DNA of 7,832 bases from NCBI GenBank assembly GCA_027020105.1, contig JALUVW010000099.1:1-7832 (forward strand), in the 5' to 3' direction. The translations under genes and the position numbers were made by a program. The first letter of the stretch is position 1. Every line of letters begins with the position of its first letter. Below, one piece after another: positions 1 to 4,639 of the stretch. The notes below the pieces were generated by a model that saw only the letters and a program-made list of their open reading frames with translations, had not been told where the DNA came from and searched no databases. The stretch comes from Candidatus Falkowiibacteriota bacterium. Lineage in GTDB: Bacteria > Patescibacteriota > Patescibacteriia > Patescibacteriales > SZUA-104.

Positions 1-168
1 AATAATTTAATTGTAAGGAACTTTTGGGGAAAACTTATTCCTTTCTAAAACGCGCAATAACTCGCTAACAAGTAAGTGAAATCTCATTTGAATCCGCGAA
101 TCGCTTCGCGGGCTCAAGAAAGATTGGACGGTTTTTACCAAGAAAACCTTCAAAATATTGCCACTATA
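1..168. other. Intergenic spacer with one hairpin
   Basis: No coding region is supported here. A perfect hairpin has arms CCGCGAA (94-100) and TTCGCGG (105-111) around TCGC, which reads as a GCGA tetraloop on the minus strand. The hairpin leads directly into the first copy of a 19-bp repeat that recurs after the ATPase gene. A weaker inverted repeat (AAGGAA 15-20 / TTCCTT 38-43) lies near the window edge. It could belong to the end of a gene outside the window. Confidence 0.5.
109..127 (+). repeat. 19-bp direct repeat, copy 1, upstream of AAA ATPase gene
   Basis: CGGGCTCAAGAAAGATTGG is identical at 109-127 and 1599-1617. The two copies bracket the ATPase gene (238-1545) in the same orientation. 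Each copy follows directly on, or forms part of, a hairpin. Confidence 0.8.
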
Positions 169-200
169 TTGACAAAACTTTTTTCCTATGCTACTATAAT
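169..200 (+). promoter_or_regulatory. Sigma70-type promoter for the AAA ATPase gene
   Basis: A consensus -35 TTGACA lies at 169-174. Two -10 readings are possible: TACTAT at 192-197 (17-bp spacer, preceded by an extended TGC) or TATAAT at 195-200 (20-bp spacer). Transcription would begin about 205, some 30 nt before the ATG at 238. Confidence 0.7.
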
Positions 201-223
201 TTTAGTAAGGTTAAATTACTAAA
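201..223 (+). repeat. 8-bp inverted repeat at the ATPase transcription start
   Basis: TTTAGTAA (201-208) and TTACTAAA (216-223) are perfect arms around a 7-nt spacer, just downstream of the -10 box. The position suits an operator or a 5' leader hairpin. No protein partner can be named. Confidence 0.45.
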
Positions 224-237
224 TATTATACAAACTT

Positions 238-1545
238 ATGTATTTTCAACGAGAAATTTTGCTAAAAATAGATAAATTTTTAGAATCCAACAATAATTTG
301 TTATTTATCGGATCAAGGCAGGTCGGCAAAACCACAATAATGAAACTGATTCAGGAAAAACTGATTGAAAAAAACATCGCGGAACAAAAGCGGATTTTTT
401 ATTTTGACCTGGAAAAAGGAAGCGATTTGAATATTTTTATTAACAACCCGGAGCCGGAAAATTTCGCCGCCTATCTTTATGTCAAGTCCGCTTTGCCGCA
501 AAATACGCGAATTTTTGTTTTTATTGATGAAATACAATATTTGCCCAAAGCGTCTTCTTTTCTTAAGGTTTTGGCTGACCACTTTCCGCAAATCAGATTA
601 TTTTTATCCGGTTCGTCAAGTTTGGAAATTAAGAAAATATTCACTGACCGCCTAACAGGCAGAAAAATCACTTTTATTGTTCCAACCTTAAGTTTCCGCG
701 AATTTTTAATTTTTCAGGAACATCAGCTGGCTGACGCTTGGCAAAAAATCAATCCAATGGATATTTTGTCGGGCAAACCGAATATCCCGCCCGCCTATCG
801 GCAACTGTTGCCTGAAATAACGACGGCGTACGAAAAATTCATTTTGTTCGGCGGATACCCCAAGCCGTCGTTAAAGGAAAACGCTCCTTTTAGACAAGAG
901 CTTTTGTCCGAAATACGCGACCAATACGCCCGCCGCGACGTCAATGACATTTTAAAAATTGAAAATGTCTCCGGCTTTAACCGGCTGCTCGGCGTTTTGT
1001 CGGCGCAAATCGGCAATCTTGCCAATATTGACGAACTTGCCAATTCAACCGGACTTAACCGCCAAACGGTGGAAAAATATCTTTTTCTTATGGAAGAAAC
1101 TTTCATCATCAGCCAAGTTAAGCCGTATTTCACCAACAAGCGGCAAGAACTGGTTAAGATGCCGAAAATTTATTTTCGCGACACGGGTTTGCGCAATTTG
1201 CTGATCGGGCAGTTCGGAAACGGCTCGCTGGAATTGCGGCCGGACAAAGGGGCTCTCGCGGAAAACGCGCTTTTGCACGCGTTGCAGAATCTGAATTTGG
1301 AAACTAATTTCTGGCGCACCAAAGCCGGAGCCGAAGTTGATTTTGTTGCTTCCGTTCCGTCAATCGGCCATATTCCGATTGAAGTTAAATATCAGAATAT
1401 GGACAAACCGATCATACCAAGCGGATTGGCGTCGTTCATACATAAATACCGCCCGCCTTACGGACTGGTAGCGACTAAAAATTATCTCGGCAAAACAACG
1501 CGCGGCAAAACTCCTGTTTATTTCGCGCCGATAATGTTGTTTTGA
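238..1545 (+). CDS. AAA family ATPase with C-terminal DUF4143-type domain
   Basis: This 435-residue protein has the layout of the AAA_14/DUF4143 family, which is widespread in bacteria, archaea and CPR genomes; its cellular role is not established. Residues 25-33 (GSRQVGKTT) form Walker A. Residues 92-98 run into Walker B with D97 and E98. LSGSS (123-127) fits sensor 1. FGGYP (204-208) is a motif I associate with this family. A winged-helix-like stretch covers about 261-290. The C-terminal part carries D368 (GAEVDF, 364-369) and E382-x-K384 (IEVKY, 381-385), spaced like a PD-(D/E)xK nuclease core, so it may bind or cut nucleic acid. The length is typical. The ATG at 238 is chosen because it follows the promoter and begins the family domain; no Shine-Dalgarno is visible. 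The gene stands alone, ends in TGA, and is bracketed by a 19-bp direct repeat. The family call is firm; the function is open. Confidence 0.92.
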   Translation: MYFQREILLKIDKFLESNNNLLFIGSRQVGKTTIMKLIQEKLIEKNIAEQKRIFYFDLEKGSDLNIFINNPEPENFAAYLYVKSALPQNTRIFVFIDEIQYLPKASSFLKVLADHFPQIRLFLSGSSSLEIKKIFTDRLTGRKITFIVPTLSFREFLIFQEHQLADAWQKINPMDILSGKPNIPPAYRQLLPEITTAYEKFILFGGYPKPSLKENAPFRQELLSEIRDQYARRDVNDILKIENVSGFNRLLGVLSAQIGNLANIDELANSTGLNRQTVEKYLFLMEETFIISQVKPYFTNKRQELVKMPKIYFRDTGLRNLLIGQFGNGSLELRPDKGALAENALLHALQNLNLETNFWRTKAGAEVDFVASVPSIGHIPIEVKYQNMDKPIIPSGLASFIHKYRPPYGLVATKNYLGKTTRGKTPVYFAPIMLF

Positions 1546-1572
1546 TTTTAAAGAACCGAACACAATCTCCGT

Positions 1573-1607
1573 TTGAGCCAATCTTTTTTTAAAAAAGACG
1601 GGCTCAA
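1573..1607. repeat. Long AT-rich hairpin after the ATPase gene
   Basis: Outer arms TTGAGCC (1573-1579) and GGCTCAA (1601-1607) enclose inner arms TCTTTTTT (from 1582) and AAAAAAGA (1591-1598). The nearly continuous stem of about 15 bp lies 27 bp after the ATPase stop. It may end or protect that transcript, but the T-run is inside the stem rather than after it. Confidence 0.6.
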
Positions 1608-1617
1608 GAAAGATTGG
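1599..1617 (+). repeat. 19-bp direct repeat, copy 2, downstream of AAA ATPase gene
   Basis: Identical to 109-127 over 19 bp. It overlaps the right arm of the 1573-1607 hairpin and runs into the left arm of the 1616-1642 hairpin. Confidence 0.8.
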
Positions 1618-1828
1618 GAGAGACGAGTGATTTGTCTCTCCCGAAAGATTTATATAAAAAAGAACGAATTCGCCCGTGCTTTTACGCGGATGGCTTGCCC
1701 TGTCGCGAGTACTGCTTCGCTTCAGGGGCTTTACCGCAACCTTTTGCCGTTGCCCGTTATTCCGGCAAAAGGAGATTCCCGTTTATTTAGTGTCGGTTAG
1801 GCGGGAGTCCGACTTGAGACCGCCCGGA

Positions 1829-2074
1829 CTATCGTGGGTTGTGGTCAAAGACGACCACTTCGCCCGTAGCCGGCGAATCGTATTTGAGTGTCACGGCCTT
1901 ACCATGCAAGGCGTGAGCAAGCCTCAAATACAACCACACCGGGCCCGGTCCGGTAAGGACAACTTCGTTGCCCTCGCCGGCAAGCTCAACGGCCTTCCCC
2001 TCGTAAGAGGGCAGGTCCGCCAGCTTGGCGGTCTCACCATAGACGCTTTTCACGTCTATGGTGATTTTTTCCAT
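1829..2074 (-). CDS. csx3: Csx3-family protein (orphan, CRISPR-associated ring-nuclease-like)
   Basis: An 81-residue protein resembling Csx3, the small CRISPR-associated family that in Archaeoglobus acts as a ring nuclease (Crn3) degrading cyclic tetra-adenylate, the second messenger of type III CRISPR systems. Visible hallmarks are the GPGPVW stretch (42-47), LAHALHG with H54 and H57 (52-58), Y65-D66, and a C-terminal FDH with H78. The arginine I remember two residues after the aspartate in the archaeal protein is missing, and there is one extra residue before the last histidine, so activity is uncertain. It is shorter than the archaeal protein (about 110 residues as I recall). The ATG at 2074 is fixed by a perfect Shine-Dalgarno 7 nt upstream; a longer frame from a TTG at 2125 is rejected. 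By my count it is about 57% G+C, well above its neighbours, which suggests acquisition by transfer. No array or other cas gene is present. It may serve a non-CRISPR role. Confidence 0.82.
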   Translation of the reverse strand: MEKITIDVKSVYGETAKLADLPSYEGKAVELAGEGNEVVLTGPGPVWLYLRLAHALHGKAVTLKYDSPATGEVVVFDHNPR

Positions 2075-2078
2075 TTTC

Positions 2079-2089
2079 TCACCTCCTTT
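2079..2089 (-). promoter_or_regulatory. Strong Shine-Dalgarno of the csx3-like gene
   Basis: On the minus strand AAAGGAGGTGA ends 4 nt before the ATG at 2074 (GGAGG to ATG spacing is 7 nt). This is the only textbook ribosome-binding site in the window, and it decides the start codon. Confidence 0.88.
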
Positions 2090-2113
2090 CAATAATTTTT
2101 TATTTTCGCCCAA

Positions 2114-2164
2114 AGGACAAAACAATAAACATTTTATTTAAAAAAACATTCTTTGTTTTGTCCT
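2114..2164 (-). repeat. 12-bp inverted repeat in the csx3 leader
   Basis: AGGACAAAACAA (2114-2125) and TTGTTTTGTCCT (2153-2164) are perfect arms around a 27-nt AT-rich spacer, ending 40 bp upstream of the csx3 start. On the minus strand a GGAGG lies at one edge and short frames (ATG TTT TTT TAA, and one of 10 codons) fall inside. It could be a leader hairpin or an operator. Confidence 0.5.
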
Positions 2165-2191
2165 CCGGTAATTCTAAAAAGTTTGTTTTAT

Positions 2192-2238
2192 TCCCTTCCC
2201 AAAAACGCCATTTGTTTTTTGGTGTTTTTGGGAAGGGA
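2192..2238. repeat. 18-bp near-perfect hairpin
   Basis: TCCCTTCCCAAAAACGCC (2192-2209) pairs with GGTGTTTTTGGGAAGGGA (2221-2238). The single non-Watson-Crick pair (2207/2223) is a G-U wobble if read on the plus strand. Its right arm shares 2 nt with the left arm of the neighbouring terminator hairpin. Confidence 0.75.
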
Positions 2239-2287
2239 GCCCGATTAGAGATTAGAGTGAAAATAATCTTTATCGGGCTCTTTTTTT
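2237..2287 (+). terminator. Rho-independent terminator, plus strand
   Basis: GAGCCCGAT (2237-2245) pairs with ATCGGGCTC (2272-2280). An inner AGATTA/TAATCT stem lies inside, and seven T follow (2281-2287). The form is classical for plus-strand transcription, yet no plus-strand gene lies directly upstream; the ATPase ends 690 bp away. It may close a small plus-strand RNA that includes the 2192-2238 hairpin. Confidence 0.65.
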
Positions 2288-2356
2288 GGAGGGATATTTG
2301 GCGGGATCAGAGGACGCGTTAACGCGTCCTCCGATTTAGAAGGGTCGGACTTGCGT

Positions 2357-2481
2357 CCGAGGCGGATATATTAAGTTGGGATTTAATCCCCGCTTTCCGT
2401 TTAAATCACCCCAACCCCTCTTTAATAAAGAGGGGAATTATTGGGATTGAAGGGCGGTTTAAAGTAATATGTCCGCCTCGG
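2357..2481. repeat. 17-bp long-range inverted repeat with inner hairpin
   Basis: CCGAGGCGGATATATTA (2357-2373) pairs with TAATATGTCCGCCTCGG (2465-2481). One pair (2367/2471) is G-U on the plus strand. Inside lies a CCCCTCTTT/AAAGAGGGG hairpin. The arms are 91 nt apart, too far for a simple terminator. Confidence 0.75.
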
Positions 2482-2540
2482 ACGGCCAGCTAATGGCTGG
2501 CGCCGCGAGGTCACTCTTTACTTCGCGCTTCGCGCGAAGG

Positions 2541-2597
2541 GCGGTAAAATTGTTTGCCGCTCCACATTTTTAATGTGGGGTTGGTATTCTTTACCGC
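2541..2597. repeat. Nested hairpin module
   Basis: GCGGTAAA (2541-2548) pairs with TTTACCGC (2590-2597). It encloses CCACATT (2562-2568) and AATGTGG (2572-2578). Confidence 0.65.
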
Positions 2598-2604
2598 TCA
2601 ATAA

Positions 2605-2699
2605 CGGCTGTTCACCTTGGGAAATAAACTCTCTCCCGCCTTCGCTCGCGCGAAGGACAATGTCAATTCATTTTCGTTTCCCAAAATCAACAGTATCCG
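2605..2699. repeat. Multi-step nested stem with GCGA tetraloop on minus strand
   Basis: From outside in: CGG/CCG (2605-2607, 2697-2699), CTGTT/AACAG (2608-2612, 2689-2693), a symmetric 4x4 internal loop, TTGGGAAA/TTTCCCAA (2617-2624, 2677-2684), then CCTTCGC/GCGAAGG (2639-2645, 2650-2656). The four loop bases read GCGA (a GNRA tetraloop) on the minus strand. Confidence 0.6.
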
Positions 2700-2797
2700 C
2701 TTGGACGCGACTCATCTCCCCGAATCGCTTGGGCCGGCTCTTTATCCCGAGACGGCTGGGTGTTATTTGCTGTAAAGATCTTTTATGTTTATTTCGC

Positions 2798-2932
2798 TAA
2801 GGGACTGTCGCCGAATGCCGTTGCGAGTGAAATTTTTTACCCCCAATCAAGTTTAGGCGCGGAAACTTAATCTCTTTATATTCGCGAAAAACTGAAATTT
2901 CAGCCGTGACGGTGTTCGGCGACAGCCCCTTA
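2798..2932. repeat. 24-bp long-range inverted repeat
   Basis: Arms 2798-2821 and 2909-2932 pair over 24 positions with one A-C mismatch (2804/2926) and two adjacent G-U pairs on the plus strand (2816/2914, 2817/2913). The right arm contains TCGGCGACAGCCCCTT (2916-2931), which recurs exactly at 4775-4790 inside a protein gene. Confidence 0.75.
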
Positions 2933-3120
2933 ATGGCGAAAATAACGCGGAGAAGCTAATGGCCTATGATAAAAATTTATTGCCATTTTCGCTCCGCAAG
3001 CATCGGAGTTTCTCTCTCCCCGCATTATTCTCGCCACCAATATTTTGGCGGGCGGGCGGCCGTATGTTTGTCCCGTGAAATAATTTCCCGAACAATTTCG
3101 CGCGCCGGTCCGGCTCCAAC

Positions 3121-3183
3121 AAAAAAGCGATAAGTATCGTGGCGCGCTCTTTTAGAGGAGAGCGCCACAATGCTTATCGCTTT
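3121..3183 (-). terminator. Strong intrinsic terminator, minus strand
   Basis: AAAGCGATAAG and CTTATCGCTTT (arms 3183-3173 and 3134-3124) form a perfect 11-bp base. GTGGC/GCCAC and GCTCT/AGAGC extend it past a small internal loop and a 2-nt bulge. A run of T (3126-3121) follows on the minus strand. The orientation matches the promoter at 3651-3623. Confidence 0.75.
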
Positions 3184-3202
3184 AAACAACAGTTAAAAAG
3201 TC

Positions 3203-3328
3203 AACGGTTAACTGTTAATGTTAGCTGTTAATTGTTAAAACGGCTCTCTCCTTCCGTTTTATATCGCCGGCTTTACGCGCGGGCGATTATTTTTATTGAT
3301 TTGAAGAACTTAACGGTTAACTGTTAAT
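3203..3328. repeat. Direct repeats of a GTTAAC-rich motif
   Basis: AACGGTTAACTGTTAAT occurs at 3203-3219 and 3312-3328. CTGTTAATTGTTAA occurs at 3225-3238 and 3321-3334. The offsets differ (109 and 96), so this is a shuffled rather than a simple duplication. Both lie inside the candidate RNA. Confidence 0.7.
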
Positions 3329-3622
3329 TGTTAACAGTTGTTTACCAGCCATTGTTCTTCTCTTGTCTCTTCTCTCTCGATAGAGACCAGAGAAGCCGCA
3401 CCGGCCGGTAATTTATGCCCGCGTTCGCGGCGCGGGTTGCCGAAGGCGATAAAATTTCCGTATTTCAGCCCTTTGGATTGGACTTAGCCATAATCCCGAT
3501 CGCTCGGGCCTCTCTCCTATGGCTTGAAGCCACTCTAATCCGCCAAGCAAATATCCGGAAATTGTTCAAAATTTAATTTAATGTTCAATTGACAAGCTAA
3601 TATTTTTTTAGCTTAATAGAAC

Positions 3623-3651
3623 AGTATATCACAAGATAAAAATATTGTCAA
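3623..3651 (-). promoter_or_regulatory. Strong sigma70 promoter, minus strand
   Basis: On the minus strand: TTGACA (3651-3646), a 17-bp spacer, then TATACT (3628-3623) preceded by an extended TGA. The first A at a proper distance is 3617. It points away from the TrmB-like gene into the structured non-coding region. Confidence 0.8.
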
Positions 3652-3691
3652 GCCTTAATTAAACATATTTATGCAAATGTTAATAAAATAC

Positions 3692-3737
3692 TTGACACTA
3701 TTGCATAATATGCAATATTTTTGACATAAATATTGTC
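3692..3737 (+). promoter_or_regulatory. Operator-like palindromes and extra -35 boxes before the TrmB-like gene
   Basis: ATTGCATA (3700-3707) and TATGCAAT (3709-3716) form a perfect palindrome around one base. A second dyad, GACA/TGTC, spans 3723-3737. Two further TTGACA hexamers lie at 3692-3697 and 3721-3726. The site sits between two divergent promoters and would suit binding by the adjacent TrmB-like regulator; that link is inferred. Confidence 0.55.
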
Positions 3738-3747
3738 TAATTTATAT

Positions 3748-3775
3748 TTGACAAATAATTTGTATATGCTATAAT
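3748..3775 (+). promoter_or_regulatory. Consensus sigma70 promoter of the TrmB-like gene
   Basis: TTGACA (3748-3753), a 16-bp spacer and TATAAT (3770-3775) match consensus at all twelve positions. A further dyad, ACAAAT/ATTTGT (3751-3763), overlaps the -35 and spacer, so a bound protein would block polymerase. Expected start is about 3782. Confidence 0.85.
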
Positions 3776-3841
3776 TAATAATATAAATAAATAATTCGCA
3801 TGTCCCGCATTCGTAGTGGCGGGTTCGCGAAGCGAATAACA

Positions 3842-4639
3842 ATGTTTAAAAAGGTTTTGCTGCGCGCCGATCTTACTCCTTCGCAGGCGGAAATATTGGA
3901 ATATTTATACCAAAACAAAGAGGCCAAGGCGTCGGAAATAGCCAAAAAAATCAAAAGATCAAGGGCGATTGTCTATAAAGAAGTGGAAGAATTGGCCAAT
4001 ATCGGCGTAATTGAAAGAATTGACGCGCCCAACAAAGTAAGCGTTTTTAGGGCAAACCACCCTTCCCAACTTCAAAAATTGCTTGATTCGCGCGAAAACA
4101 AGTTAAAAAAAGACAGGGAATTGTTGAATAATTACCTGCCCGATATGATATCCGGCTATAACCTGACGCATAATAAGCCCGGAGTCAGATTTTTTGAGGG
4201 TATGGACGGGATAAAAAAAGTTTTGTGGGACACGCTATCCAGCCAAGAGGCCATTATGGCTTACAGCGATATTGAGGCGATTGACAAGTATGCCAATAAA
4301 TTAAACAAAGAATATGTTGAAAAAAGAAAAAAACTGGGCGTAAAAAAAAGAGGAATCGTTAAAGACTCCCCTTTTTCCAGAAATTTTTTAAAAAATTATT
4401 TTACGGATATAACCGAAAACAGGTTCATCTCCGGCGAATTATTTCCGTTTAACACCCTGCTCCAAATCTACGACAATAAAATCGCCTACGCCACCCTGTC
4501 AAAAGAAAGCATGATCGGCGTAATCATTGAAGATAAAAATATTTACCAGCTGCACAAATCCCTGTTTGAAAACACTTGGCAAAACGCGAAAACATTGGAT
4601 CAGCTTGAAGAAGAAGGCGGCCTCTCAAACGCCAAGTAA
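3842..4639 (+). CDS. TrmB-like transcriptional regulator
   Basis: A 265-residue DNA-binding regulator of the TrmB type. Residues about 9-72 form a winged helix-turn-helix: LTPSQAEILEYLY starts the domain, and SEIAKKIKRSRAIVYKEVEEL holds the turn and recognition helix. A lysine-rich helical linker follows (about 75-100). The C-terminal part (about 110-265) starts with GVRFFEGMDGIKKVLWDTL and resembles the effector or PLD-like domain often seen in CPR TrmB proteins; its ligand is unknown. I place the start at ATG 3842, where homology begins. An in-frame ATG at 3800 would add 14 residues encoded by hairpin sequence (CCCGC/GCGGG; TTCGC/GCGAA). Neither start has a Shine-Dalgarno. Consensus promoter and palindromic operators just upstream suggest autoregulation and possibly control of the divergent RNA transcript. 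The 3' end overlaps the convergent GNAT gene by 40 bp. Confidence 0.87.
   Translation: MFKKVLLRADLTPSQAEILEYLYQNKEAKASEIAKKIKRSRAIVYKEVEELANIGVIERIDAPNKVSVFRANHPSQLQKLLDSRENKLKKDRELLNNYLPDMISGYNLTHNKPGVRFFEGMDGIKKVLWDTLSSQEAIMAYSDIEAIDKYANKLNKEYVEKRKKLGVKKRGIVKDSPFSRNFLKNYFTDITENRFISGELFPFNTLLQIYDNKIAYATLSKESMIGVIIEDKNIYQLHKSLFENTWQNAKTLDQLEEEGGLSNAK

Larger units (their letters stand above)
1546..1828. other. Hairpin-rich spacer between ATPase gene and csx3-like gene
   Basis: No gene is supported. The spacer contains three perfect hairpins: 1573-1607, 1616-1642 (GGGAGAGAC / GTCTCTCCC) and 1740-1772 (CCTTTTGCCG / CGGCAAAAGG). It also contains the second 19-bp direct repeat. None of the hairpins is followed by a clear U-tract, so none is called a terminator. 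The open plus-strand frames crossing it run over repeats and over the antisense of the csx3-like gene. Confidence 0.55.
2288..3120. other. Non-coding region with nested inverted repeats
   Basis: No protein gene is supported in these 830 bp; the open frames are short, overlap hairpins and lack start signals. The region is a row of closed stem modules: 2311-2328 (GGACGCG palindrome), 2357-2481, 2484-2500, 2521-2539, 2541-2597, 2605-2699, 2798-2932, and a weaker one spanning roughly 2934-3046. Several have hairpins nested inside symmetric internal loops. Terminal sequences differ between modules, so this is not one tandem repeat. It could be one or more structured RNAs, perhaps read through from the minus-strand promoter at 3651, or an accretion of decayed palindromic elements. 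No clear U-tract terminator is visible on either strand. Confidence 0.5.
3121..3617 (-). ncRNA. Candidate structured non-coding RNA, about 500 nt, no recognised family
   Basis: A strong minus-strand promoter (3651-3623) predicts a start at A3617, and a strong intrinsic terminator ends transcription near 3121, giving about 497 nt with no convincing frame. In transcript order the visible stems are: AAGCTAA/TTAGCTT (3614-3608, 3600-3594); AGCCATA/TATGGCT (3524-3518, 3492-3486) enclosing CCCGA-GCGA-TCGGG; CCCGCG/CGCGGG (3436-3418); a 13-bp stem with one mismatch (3395-3357); GAAGAAC/GTTCTTC (3360-3303) enclosing AACTGTTAA/TTAACAGTT; ATCGCC/GGCGAT (3287-3263); AAAACGG/CCGTTTT (3260-3237); and the terminator stem. 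Several loops carry GGAGAGAG or a near copy. I see no RNase P RNA or tmRNA signatures. The transcript diverges from the TrmB-like gene and points toward csx3, so it could instead be the first part of a long csx3 leader. Existence as RNA is an inference from promoter, terminator and stems. Confidence 0.5.

Noticed and set aside
1573..1617. Pseudoknot from alternating complementary segments
   Set aside because: The segments are explained more simply by one nested hairpin (1573-1607) followed by the direct repeat.
1806..1831. Terminator after csx3 (AGTCCG/CGGACT stem)
   Set aside because: The stem overlaps the stop codon and no U-tract follows on the minus strand.
1676..2095. Plus-strand open frame of 139 codons
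   Set aside because: It lies antisense to the csx3-like gene, which has a perfect ribosome-binding site and family motifs, and otherwise covers hairpins.
2573..3170. Open frames at 2573-2800 (+) and 2964-3170 (-)
   Set aside because: They cross nested inverted repeats, have no start signal and give compositionally odd peptides.
3303..3352. Short minus-strand frame from ATG 3352 (MAGKQLLTINS)
   Set aside because: Only 11 codons, lies inside a stem, and has no clear ribosome-binding site.
2288..3560. CRISPR array near csx3
   Set aside because: No regularly spaced repeats with unique spacers occur; repeated motifs are irregular in spacing and mostly inverted.
3121..3617. RNase P RNA or tmRNA
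   Set aside because: I could not find RNase P conserved core motifs or a tRNA-like end and tag-coding frame; the candidate is left unassigned.
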